A stretch of 64,000 nucleotides of DNA from Petrosia ficiformis (lineage: Eukaryota > Porifera > Demospongiae > Haplosclerida > Petrosiidae): positions 5,979,678 through 6,043,677 of the forward strand of contig OX345646.1 in NCBI GenBank assembly GCA_947044365.1, given 5' to 3'. A program made the translations under genes and the position numbers. Positions within the stretch are counted from its first letter, which is position 1. Every line of letters starts with the position of its first letter. This document shows positions 1 to 10,341 of this stretch, piece after piece. The notes under the pieces are model-generated. The model worked only from the letters and a program-made list of their open reading frames with translations, was not told the DNA's origin and searched no databases.

Positions 1-421
1 TCTCACAACTTCAATATTCTTAAAGGTAAGTGTAGTTTGTATTCCAATACGTTTATATGATACACTCATCTTTATCGCATTATGATCAGCCTGAGACATA
101 TAAAAATATATCAATCTATATATATATATATCTATCTATCTATATTCATACATCTATTTACCTATCTATCTATTGATATATCTATCTATCATAATTATAT
201 CTATCTATCTATCCATTCATCTATCTATGCAGTAACCTGAACATTAACTGGTAGCACTCGTAGAGTTCCAAAGTTGATATATTCCACATCAAATTTAATG
301 ATACCCCAATCAGATAATGACGATAAAGTGGGTGTGTATACATCCTATACACAATACAGTAGTATACAATAATATAATAATTATACATATAATATAATGT
401 ATAATTATAATATACATATAC

Positions 422-472
<51 letters not shown>

Positions 473-873
473 GTATATGTATATTATATAGTATGCTAAT
501 CTGTCCTATATACAAAATATAGGACCTGAGGTTTATGTCCAAGGATGTGATATAGCCCGAGCCTGCGAGGGCTATATCACATCCGAGGACACAAAACGAA
601 GGTCCTATATTCAGTATATACATGTAGGACCTATTAGCATTCTATATACAATATATTGTATGATGGTGACATCTCCTGCATAATGTGCACATGGAGGGTC
701 TATATACAATATATACGACTCACCACATCAAAGGGATGATGTCACCATCATACTATATATATATGTTATATATGTAATTATAATATAATGTAATGTACCT
801 TTGGTGTGGTGACATTCTCATCTCCTTCGTCCAAACACATTGGATCTATTAATTTATTAATATATTATTAATA

Positions 874-905
<32 letters not shown>

Positions 906-2503
906 TCATTATAACATACTCTCCAAACTAGCTCCTGGGGTTTTTGAAGGAGAAGTGGAACTAACTTTACTACTTCGTAAACGTGGAGCATTACCACTCC
1001 TGAGAAATACTGCGTTGTTACTACGATTACCTATATTATATATACATAGAGAGAGAGAGAGAGAGTGAGAGTATTATAAGATATATAACAGAACACATTA
1101 CTTACTATAGAAGCTCAGGGGCTTCCTCTTTAAGTTACCTATTATTATAAATAAATATAAATACATGTACAATATATTATATATATAATTATATATTATA
1201 CATACATATATACATACATACATACATTATATACATATATATACATACATACATACATACATACATACATACATACATACATACATACATACATACATAC
1301 ACACATACTTGATTGGAGTGATCTTGATTTACTGTGAAACATATAATCATACATAATTATGTACAACAATTATAATTATGTATGTATGAATGTATGTATG
1401 TATGTATGTATGTATGTATGTATGTATGTATGTATGTATGTATGTATGTCTGTATGTATGTATGTATGTATGTATGTATGTATGTATGTATGTATGTATG
1501 TATGTATGTATGTATGTCTGTATGTATGTATGAATGTATATATGTCTGTATGTATGTATGTATGTATGTACATGTATGTATGTATGTATGTCTGTATGTA
1601 TGTATGTATATATGTATGTGTATGTATGTATGTATGTATATATGTATGTATGTATATATGTATGCATGTATGCATGTATGTATATATATAATTATATATG
1701 TAGGTATGTACACCTTTTCTTAGTGATTTCAAAATCTGGGTCATCATCGGAAAATGATCTTTTCTTAACATGAGATTGTATCTTAAATAGAGTATATAAA
1801 TGTAATTATATAATTATATATAATTAACACACCTTATGTTTAGCAAAACAGTTTTGTTTACTAGTTCCAGAGCTATTAAACTGAACAGGAGGTAATTCAA
1901 TATCACAATCCATTTCATCACTTTCATCCTCTCCTATTATCTCCATTATCTCACTTTTATTACCAGCACTATCATTTCTTAATGATGTGGATGTATGTAA
2001 ATACTGATTAGCAATATCTCTTATACCACTCAATACTATATCATTATTAGGTGATACAGAAGATCGTTTTCTATGTTCTGTTGTTATAGTCGGTAATGAT
2101 GATGAACTAAAAGAATGACTCTTTACTACATCTGAGTGATGTACTGTTTCTAGAGGGTTCTCATCTAACAGTGTTATTACAGATGGCAAAGATTTGCGAG
2201 GATCTTTTTTGTTACTCTGAACTTCAATTGACTCTTTTCGTAAAGTGGGTGTGGCCTTTTTAAATGATGGTAATGTTTCCATTGTCAAGTCCTGGTAATA
2301 CATGAATATTAATTAATTGATAGATGTGGTATTAATTATTGGTTTTACGAGCAGGGTACTAATGAAACTCTCATATTCACTTACGTAAGGTTTTGTGTGA
2401 GTATCATACTCAGTTTCACTTGTATTTTGATCGGGGAAAAGGGACCTTAAATCAAATGTTCTATTAGTCACCCTCGGTTTGCTGTTCTCCTTCAACACTA
2501 AAA

Positions 2504-2551
<48 letters not shown>

Positions 2552-2600
2552 AATAATAACTATTACTTGCTATTTGTTTGGTGGTCCTTCCCTTCTTCAT
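1..2600 (-). CDS. Uncharacterised protein, 3' end outside window
   Basis: I do not recognise this gene. Nine complete exons and one partial exon can be chained with consistent phase: 2600-2567, 2497-2385, 2291-1833, 1781-1714, 1331-1309, 1138-1106, 1030-920, 845-799, 344-237 and 18-1. The start is the ATG at 2600 (MKKGRTTKQIA). About 338 residues are visible. They are mostly hydrophilic and probably disordered, rich in Ser, Lys and Asp/Glu, with basic patches such as KKRSFSDDDPDFEITKK that could be nuclear localisation signals next to phospho-sites. Only the last visible part (SDWGIIKFDVEYINFGTLRV) looks folded; it weakly resembles the first strands of an ASH/MSP-like beta sandwich. Several introns consist of expanded TA, CATA or ATGT repeats. 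A nuclear or centrosomal scaffold is a guess. Exon structure is well supported by phase; function is not. Confidence 0.6.
493..640. mobile_element. Foldback/MITE-like element
   Basis: The ends form an inverted repeat (ATGCTAAT near 493 against ATTAGCAT ending at 640). The interior holds a perfect 16-bp inverted repeat, 543-558 against 569-584, plus imperfect pairing outside it. It is flanked by TA-rich sequence and lies in an intron of the minus-strand gene. It has no coding capacity, so a non-autonomous miniature element is likely; no family was assigned. Confidence 0.55.
659..752. mobile_element. Second short foldback element
   Basis: A perfect 15-bp inverted repeat, TATGATGGTGACATC at 659-673 and its complement at 738-752, brackets a 64-bp spacer within TA-rich flanks. 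It lies in the same intron as the element at 493-640 and fits a tiny non-autonomous transposon or its remnant. Confidence 0.45.
1140..1705. repeat. CATA/ATGT microsatellite blocks
   Basis: Long tetranucleotide runs: CATA from about 1200 to 1300 and ATGT from about 1380 to 1690, with scattered variants. They fill introns of the minus-strand gene between exons 1781-1714, 1331-1309 and 1138-1106. Open frames of His-Thr-Tyr-Ile or Tyr-Val-Cys-Met repeats across this stretch are products of the repeat and not genes. Confidence 0.9.
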
Positions 2601-2889
2601 AATTCTGATATGGATAATAAAACCACACCTATAAGGAGGGGTTTACGTTTTAGTCTCGCGACTGGAAGAAGTCAGGGTGGGGCTCATTCTGTATGACGTC
2701 AGAGCTCAGGTATCTCTTAAGCAGAATGGATAAAACTATATAAATCTGTCTAAAATTATATCTTGCACTGCGAATGTGTTTCTAGATCGTAGGTATATAC
2801 TATAGATGTCTTTATAGATCCGTTGATCGCCTCAGAACACAGTGTTTTGCTTTTAAAACTAGCCCCACCCAAACTTATCGCAAATTGCA
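2601..2889. promoter_or_regulatory. Bidirectional promoter with a CRE palindrome
   Basis: This 289-bp interval separates two divergent start codons, the unknown gene (-) and the HUNK-like kinase (+). A full CRE, TGACGTCA, lies at 2694-2701. CREB/ATF binding is known for this motif; use here is inferred. Confidence 0.5.
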
Positions 2890-5800
2890 ATGGAAGTTAG
2901 AGAGAAATATTCAGGAATTACAGTTACCATGGACAGTACACTGGATTCCATTAGACAAGACCTGCTAAAACGCAGCTCTACTGTTCCAGCAATGAATTCA
3001 TATCCGAAATCTCCATTACCACCTGCAGTAGCATTAGTTGACAGCAAGGGATATGTTCACTCCAAGAAAGTCAACAACTACTTAGTTGGAGGTACTTTAG
3101 GAGAAGGGTCTTTTGCAAAAGTTAAAGAGTCGTTCCACGTGATAGTTGGAGAGAAGGTATGCATAACACATGATGTGTGAACATTAAATAAAGTTTTTCA
3201 TATTGTTGAAATACATATATGCAGCGTTACCATTAGCATGCAATAATATAATATTACATGTAGTATTTAATAATGAAAAAGACACCTACCAATAATGTAT
3301 ATAAGATATTACTCCTACTACATTGAGAAGGTGCTAATCTATGTGGGTCTGTCTATAATATTGATATCTTATAACTGTATACATATATAATTACTTCAGG
3401 TTGCAATGAAGATCATTGACAAGAAGAAAGCCTTACAAGATCCTTATGTAGCTAAGAATTTTAAGAGAGAAGCTAAGCTATTACAGAAAGTTTGTCATCC
3501 AAATATAATTAAACTGTATGAGGTCATTGAGACAGAAAATAACTATTACCTCATCACAGAGTTGTGTTCAGGTAATAATTTATAATTATTATTATTTTGC
3601 AACTTATATACATACTAAGCTATGTGGAGTATGATACTTATGTACATACTATGCTATGTGAAGAATGGTACTTATGTACATACTATGCTATGTGAAGAAT
3701 GGGGCTTATGTACATACTATGCTATGTGAAGAATGGTACTTATGTACATACTATGCTATGAGAAGTATGGTACTTATTTACATACTATGCTATGAGAAGT
3801 ATGGTACTTATGTACATACTATGCTATGTGAAGTATGGTACTTATGTACATACTATGCTATGTGAAGAATGGTACTTATGTACATACTATGCTATGAGAA
3901 GTATGGTACTTATATACATACTATGCTATGAGAAGTATGGTACTTATGTACATACTATGCTATGTGAAGAATGGTACTTATGTACATACTATGCTATGTG
4001 GAGAATGGTACTTATGTACATACTATGCTATGTGGAGTATGGTACTTATGTACATACTATGCTATGTGAAGTATGGAGCTTATGTACATTCTATGCTATG
4101 TGAAGTATGGGGCTTATTTACATACTATGCTATGTGAAGAATGGGGCTTATGTACATACTATGCTATGTGAGGTATGGTACTTATGTACATACTATGCTA
4201 TGTGAAGAATGGTACTTATGTACATACTATGCTATGTGAAGTATGGTACTTATGTACATACTATGCTATGTGAAGAATGGGGCTTATGTACATACTATGC
4301 TATGTGAGGTATGGTACTTATGTACATACTATGCTATGTGAAGAATGGTACTTATGTACATACTATGCTATGTGAAGTATGGTACTTATGTACATACTAT
4401 GCTATGTGAAGAATGGGGCTTATGTACATACTTTGCTATATGAAGTATGGTACTTAAGTACATACTATGCTATGTGAAGAATGGGGCTTATGTACATACT
4501 ATGCTATATGAGGTATGCTACTTATGTACATACTGAAAGAATGGGGCTTATGTACATACTATGCTATGTGAAGAATGGGGCTTATGTACATACTATGCTA
4601 TGTGAAGAATGGGGCTTATGGTGTGTCATTTCATAGGTGGTGAACTGATGAAATATATTTATAAAATGGGACGTTTAAGTGAAGCAGAGACGAGGAAGTA
4701 TGTTAGACAGATTGTATCAGCAATTGATCATTTGCACAAAGCTGGTATTATACACAGGTCAGTGAGTGAGGGTGGTCTTTACTTAGGGTGGTCCAATGAT
4801 ATCATTGAGTGTAGAGTTTTCACCCTGACTCATGCATTGTTAGTTCAAAGTGTAGGCTATGTATATAACATAATAGTGCTTAAGGTTAGTTTAATTCCCA
4901 TGAAAGTAAAAAGAAGTACAAAGTTTTGTTGAGTCAAGAATGCAATGACTATCATTATGATTATTGGAAATTTGATATTAGCTGTTAACTAAAAATGAAT
5001 ATAATTAATTAGAAATATTCATTGATGTAGAGTGCGGAAACTGACAAGATTTGTATTTTTTGGGATATGATATTATTATAATAATATATTCATTAGTTGC
5101 CATATATATCACCTGATGTTATACATGTGTCCAACATTCACACAATAGTAAATATTCATTATTATATATTTAGAGATTTGAAAGTTGAGAATTTGTTACT
5201 AGACCACAACAAGGATGTGAAATTGATTGGTAAATATACATACATACATACATACATACATACATACATACATACATACATACATACATACATACATACA
5301 TACATACATACATACATACATACATACATACATACATACATACATACATACCTACATACATACATTATTATATATACATAATATATATCTATAGATTTTG
5401 GTCTAAGTAATGAGGAATATACAGTAGATGAATCAGGTAAAGAGATACATTGTAAAACACAATGTGGTAGTCCAGCTTATGCTGCACCAGAACTGTTAGG
5501 ACAGAAACAATATGACAAAGCTGCTGATATTTGGAGCATGTGAGTTAATGCTCTTATTAAAATAACCTATTAACTGAACATAATTACAATGTGTTATTGT
5601 GTGCCTTAATTGCATTTACAGCTTATACCTCTTTCCTTTTCAGAGGAGTGAATATGTATGCCATGCTAACAGGTTGTCTCCCATTCACTGTGGAACCATT
5701 CAACATTACAGCACTACATGCTAAAATGCTTCAGAACAAAATAAATCCAATTCCCGAACATATTTCTAAAAGTGAGTATATCATTCTGTAGACGGTAATA

Positions 5801-7579
5801 ATAATGTTATGAAGTTGTGTTTCCCATTAGTAATAATGGTTAGTTTCATTGTTTGAAATTTGTGTGAACTAAATTGTTAACTGTGTCTAACAAGGTGTTA
5901 TAGTGTTCTATGTTTCCCTCTTTACTATATACAACATATCATAAATACTTCAATATCTTTAATACAACAACATTATATTAATACTTAAATCTATTATTTA
6001 TCTTCATCCATCTATTTATCCAGATTGTAAAGACCTTTTAAAGAAATTACTGGTCGCTAGCCCTGATGATAGAATCACAATGCCTGAAATATTTTCTCAT
6101 CCATGGCTAAGTGAAGATCTTACTATCCCATTTCAACCTGCACCTTATCCAAATCTCTTAAAACATCCTGATATTAATCAAGACATTGTTGATCATATGG
6201 TGAATGTATTACATGTTGGAAATACAGCTGATATTAAAGCAGACCTTGTAGTTAATCGTGCTACATCTCTATATGCCATTTATTACTTGTTATTAGCAAG
6301 ATTAGCTCGTTATGAAAGAGCATTTCCAACCAAGCAAATTACAAAGATTGTTGTAAAAAAGAAGCTGTCAAAAGATCAAGGTTTTTACGATGAAGATGAT
6401 GACAATGATGCGATATCAACTGTTACTGCACCTTCTAGACTACAGTCAAAAGGAGGAAACAGAAAGGTAAGTTGGTATGCTGATTGAAAGTTGCTATTTA
6501 TCTTAATTTTACATAGAATCTCGGTGTGAATCTACGACAAAAGAAATCTCAATCGTTACCAAGATCAAGACCAACTTCAGAAGACTTTACAACAGAGAAG
6601 ACACCACAGAGTATACTAAACAGAAGACTCAGCGATATAACAGAAGAGAGAAGAGGATCTGTTCCAGAAGGCATATTGAAAAAACAATTAGAAGCATTTC
6701 AAGGTTAATTATTATTAATAATTTATAATATCATTATTATTCAAGTTATTATTTACAGAACGAATTCGATATCCACTGCGTAAATCAAAAACAATGACTA
6801 ATCGTACATCCATTCCCAAAAGATACAACCCTCAACCAAATCATCCACTTCCACCATCCCAAATTACACATCAACTAATGATAGGTGATATGTCACCACC
6901 CTCTGATCCTTATGATTTCGATTTATCAAACCACACCCCTCATTTTCCTCAGAAAAGACATTTGTATCATTCATTACCACGTCAGCTAAATCTAGAGCCA
7001 TTATCCACACAACAAGCATGGAATTCAAACTCATCATCAAGAGCTAGTTCAAGAAACAGTTCATTTGCTACAATGCCAGCTATTCGCAATCGCGGCTCTC
7101 TTCTGATGGATGAAGAAGATGATCTAGAGTTTCACGATGTTACAAATCAATCTCCAGGATCAACTAATGGAGCTCCAACATTCTTTATTGAAACCCCGCC
7201 TCCTCAATTAAACAGTACTGATAACCCACTTACTACACCTGATGTTCGTCTCCCATCTCTCCCACTACCAAAGAAAAGTCCTAGAAGACGAAATGGGTTC
7301 ACACTTCCACCGACTGGAGATTTTGTTAAAAAAACAGATTTACAAGTAGGCGCCATCATTAGTGAGATTTTACGAACAGCTCATAACATGCATATGAAAT
7401 CAGCCGAACCACAATTAGCTAATTCATTAAAGTGTGAACACAAAAGTGTGCATTTGGAAATTGGAGTTAGGAAAAACTCTTTAACTTCATGTACATTACA
7501 TTTTGAATGGCTATCAGGAGGTTCACTGAGACAATTCAATGATGTATGTCAAGAAGTTCTACATAAAATTCACCTATAG
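2890..7579 (+). CDS. HUNK: HUNK-like Ser/Thr protein kinase
   Basis: A CAMK/SNF1-related kinase most like HUNK (hormonally upregulated Neu-associated kinase). Nine exons join in frame: 2890-3156, 3400-3571, 4637-4757, 5174-5229, 5395-5539, 5644-5771, 6024-6466, 6517-6703 and 6759-7579, giving 779 aa. Visible motifs are the glycine loop LGEGSFAKV (about residues 70-78), catalytic Lys in VAMK (about 93), HRDLKVEN (about 186-193), DFG (about 206-208), and GSPAYAAPELL. The stretch WSIGVNMYAMLTGCLPFTVE is nearly HUNK-specific, which separates it from NUAK, MARK and AMPK. The C-terminal 80-90 residues, ending FNDVCQEVLHKIHL, resemble a KA1 domain. The middle is long, basic and Ser/Pro-rich. Intron 2 holds a 34-bp minisatellite and intron 4 a CATA microsatellite. 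All catalytic residues are present, so it should be active; substrates cannot be read from sequence. Confidence 0.88.
3595..4622. repeat. 34-bp minisatellite in a HUNK intron
   Basis: About 30 head-to-tail copies of a 34-bp unit that begins ACTTATGTACATACTATGCT and ends with GAAGAATGG variants. Units differ by point changes (GGGGCT against GGTACT, GAAGTATG against GAAGAATG). It fills the intron between exons 3400-3571 and 4637-4757. Apparent proteins from it are repeat shadows. Confidence 0.92.
5232..5366. repeat. CATA microsatellite inside the HUNK kinase-domain intron
   Basis: More than 30 tandem CATA units fill most of the 165-bp intron between the exon ending in KLI and the exon starting with the DFG codons. 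Splice sites on both sides are intact. Confidence 0.9.
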
Positions 7580-7989
7580 AACTATTATAATATATCTATA
7601 GTGAATGTATGTATGTATCATTTGTAATAATTATTGGTCTTTTTAATTTTTAATTTTTATAACTCATAATTGAAAGATATATATAGTTATTCTTCCTATC
7701 ATCATTAGTGATGTATGTAATCTAATGAACATATTAAGTAGCTCATGTGTTGCTGCAGAATGAGTTACAGATATCACATGCACGCACTATGACAAATTTG
7801 ACAGTTAAATATCTATTGTTAAAGATACAAATGATTATAACTAGAAATTAACTGATAAACAAAATATAAATTCACACCAAAGATAAGATTATTGTCACTA
7901 GGAAACAGACATAAAGATAAGAAAAATTAATGTTCTACATCATTTAACTATATATATGAATACAAACTGGTAAGTTTTTTGTATTTCGT
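7580..7989. other. Convergent intergenic region
   Basis: This 410-bp AT-rich spacer lies between the stops of HUNK (+) and the ArsB-type gene (-) and should hold both 3' UTRs. I see no other gene or repeat in it. Confidence 0.6.
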
Positions 7990-9807
7990 TTATGCCACAC
8001 GTCCTAAGAAATAAACAACAGGGAGAGGAACAAAGATTGTGACTAAGGTGGAAATGACTCCAAACTTGAGGTAACGCCAAAAGGTAAGGCGATAGTCAGC
8101 AGAGCTTCGAGCTTTCTCAGCAACTATCAAGTTAGCAACACTTCCAATAAGTGTGAAGTTGCCAGCAACAGTAGAGATCCAGGCTAGGAGGAGACCACCC
8201 AATGGTCCACTGCAGACTTCGTCTCCACAAAGCTCATCAATACGATGGACAATGAGAATTACAAGTGGTACATTACTGAAGATGTTAGAACCAATAAGAA
8301 CGAAAACGGTGAAAAGAAGAACTCCTTCGAACTTGTAGAGATTCATATACGGACGTAGCTTGTTGAAGACTATGTAAGGGAAACAGGTATTCTGGAATCC
8401 TCCAAGCCAGATGAATAGTCCCATAAACATGAGGATAACAGTCCAATCAATCTTTAGCATAGCATCGTAAGCATACTTGCGGTTAATGATTGTATCGGCC
8501 AACATGGTAAGGATGGCAGCTGCTAATGGAATGCAACCTAGGTTGAATTCTGCTGGGACAGTTGGAGGAGGTGGGATAGCCAATAGAACAACAAGAACAA
8601 TAGATATTATTAGTAACCAAACTATAAAAATCTTTTCTCGTATAGTACGATCTTTTAATGGACGAACTTGATTCACATCTATTTCTGGTATATCTTCAAC
8701 CTGGTTTGCCAGAGGGGTTTTTGAAACATTATTCCCAGCATGTTGATCATCTGCATCTTCAACATGAATATCAGGTGCTCCTTTGATATTGGGATTGGAA
8801 ACAGAACGAGATGGATGAGGGCTTTGTCGACCTTGGGATCCAGGCATACTATAACGGCTTCGGCTTTGTGGCATACGCTGAAAGGATGATGATTGGCTTA
8901 TCTTCTCAGTACTGTACATCATTTCTCTTTCTTTGGCCATCTGACTGGAGAGATTTGGTTGTTCACTTTGATCATAACTCAAAGCAACACTCACTCTCTC
9001 CTCTGCAAGAGAAGTTGGAATGGTGTAACCAGTGTTGTTGGCATCTCGGATGGATTCGGTCTCGTCTTCTTCTTCATTTGTGTTCTTACCAAAGATAGTT
9101 TTCACAAAGAATAGATATATTAGCCCAATGTTTAAGGCTACACCAAATAACGATGCTGGTAACTCTGCAATGAAAAAATCAATGAGAGCTACTCCTGCAG
9201 CAGAAGCAATGAAAGCATTTTGTGGGTTTCCAAACACCGTAGCAGCACTTCCAATATTGGCAGAGGTAGCTATTCCTAAAGTTAGAGGAAGAAGTTCTTT
9301 ACGATTGCGCCCTTGCTTGACAAATTCAGTACACAGCAATGGAGTCAAAACAAGGCAGGTAGCATCATTTGTCACAAAAGCAGAGAGGGCAGCAGACAGG
9401 AGACATACTTTCCACAGAACATGACGAAAAGGCTTGTTATCTCCAAATATAAACAATGATACAATTCGCAAAAGCCCTTCACGATCAAAATAGTAAGAGA
9501 GAATCATCATACCCACTAGAAGAAAAATGGTTTGAAGGTTTCCGAGCTCTCCTTCAATTTCGTAAACTTCAGATTGAGTTACAATATTGAATACGACCAT
9601 GAGTACTGCACCAACCAGAGCTGCTGCAGGTCGACCCAATGGAAACCACTTCATATCCAATACAATGAAGGGCCAAATCAATATAAATAAGATTGTACCC
9701 ATCACTTTTATGTAGATGGTTGCATCGTTCATTTCGCATTCTTCATCTCCTCCATCGTCTTCCTCTCGAAGGGAATGCCTCAAGGCAAGCTCTACTGCTT
9801 GATGCAT
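7990..9807 (-). CDS. ArsB/NhaD-superfamily membrane transporter
   Basis: A 605-aa multi-pass transporter of the ion-transporter superfamily that includes ArsB and the OCA2/P protein. An acidic cytosolic N-terminus (about 30 aa) precedes hydrophobic segments. The first half carries FVTNDATCLVLTPLL and then ATSANIGSAATVFGNPQN, matching the family's conserved re-entrant region. A charged Ser-rich loop of about 140 residues (about 235-375) splits the protein. The second half carries the matching VAGNFTLIGSVANLIVAEKA, so the inverted two-fold repeat is complete. The coding part is one exon. A 5' UTR intron (9912-9809) is visible, with a GTACGTAAG donor and an AG directly before the base preceding the ATG, so this is a eukaryotic gene and not bacterial contamination. 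Substrate is not readable; arsenite, other anions or silicic acid are all possible. Confidence 0.82.
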   Translation of the reverse strand: MHQAVELALRHSLREEDDGGDEECEMNDATIYIKVMGTILFILIWPFIVLDMKWFPLGRPAAALVGAVLMVVFNIVTQSEVYEIEGELGNLQTIFLLVGMMILSYYFDREGLLRIVSLFIFGDNKPFRHVLWKVCLLSAALSAFVTNDATCLVLTPLLCTEFVKQGRNRKELLPLTLGIATSANIGSAATVFGNPQNAFIASAAGVALIDFFIAELPASLFGVALNIGLIYLFFVKTIFGKNTNEEEDETESIRDANNTGYTIPTSLAEERVSVALSYDQSEQPNLSSQMAKEREMMYSTEKISQSSSFQRMPQSRSRYSMPGSQGRQSPHPSRSVSNPNIKGAPDIHVEDADDQHAGNNVSKTPLANQVEDIPEIDVNQVRPLKDRTIREKIFIVWLLIISIVLVVLLAIPPPPTVPAEFNLGCIPLAAAILTMLADTIINRKYAYDAMLKIDWTVILMFMGLFIWLGGFQNTCFPYIVFNKLRPYMNLYKFEGVLLFTVFVLIGSNIFSNVPLVILIVHRIDELCGDEVCSGPLGGLLLAWISTVAGNFTLIGSVANLIVAEKARSSADYRLTFWRYLKFGVISTLVTIFVPLPVVYFLGRVA

Positions 9808-10341
9808 TCTATAATATAAGGAGAAAGATAGTTAGTATAATGAATTTTACAACTTGTAAAAATCTAGTTACGCAAAAAATATTTGCGTACTTATTCGCAC
9901 AAACTTACGTACCTTTCGCAAAGTCACTTTTCACACCCCAAATTCCAAAAGCTCCTGTAGATGGTAAGATACTGAGCTCTGAGTATCCCTTTTATAATCA
10001 CCACAGTGAGAATATACTACGTAATACTGTCAACAAGTTGTAAATCTCACATAACTGTAAACATTTTTTAAACACACAAACTGTAGTCTGTTTTGAACAG
10101 AAATGGAGCTGTTACTAGTGAGTAGTATAATGTACAGCTGTCCTCTGCTTTTTGGAGAAGATGTTGAACTACATTCAATTCAATTGTCATCTTTCAGAAG
10201 AGAAATGTTTGCAGCATGTTCAATTAATAAAAATTAAAAAAAATTTATAACTATTAAGAAATCAAGAGTTCACACATGAACACACATTTAATTATATTGT
10301 TAGTCATTATCACATGATTGTTAGTCAGTATCACATGACTG
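9808..10341. other. 5' flank and 5' UTR intron of the ArsB-type gene
   Basis: This holds the 104-bp 5' UTR intron (9809-9912), the probable promoter of the transporter, and the 3' UTR end of the kinase-kelch gene. No further coding sequence is seen. Confidence 0.5.

Noticed and set aside
1347..1773. Long open frames of His-Thr-Tyr-Ile or Tyr-Val-Cys-Met on both strands
   Set aside because: Any frame through an ATGT/CATA microsatellite stays open; no non-repeat coding sequence is attached.
3595..4622. Regular 34-bp repeats as a CRISPR array
   Set aside because: Units are contiguous with no unique spacers, and the locus is an intron of an animal gene.
7990..9807. ArsB-type gene as bacterial contamination or recent horizontal transfer
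   Set aside because: It has a spliced 5' UTR intron, matches the host base composition and sits between typical animal genes.
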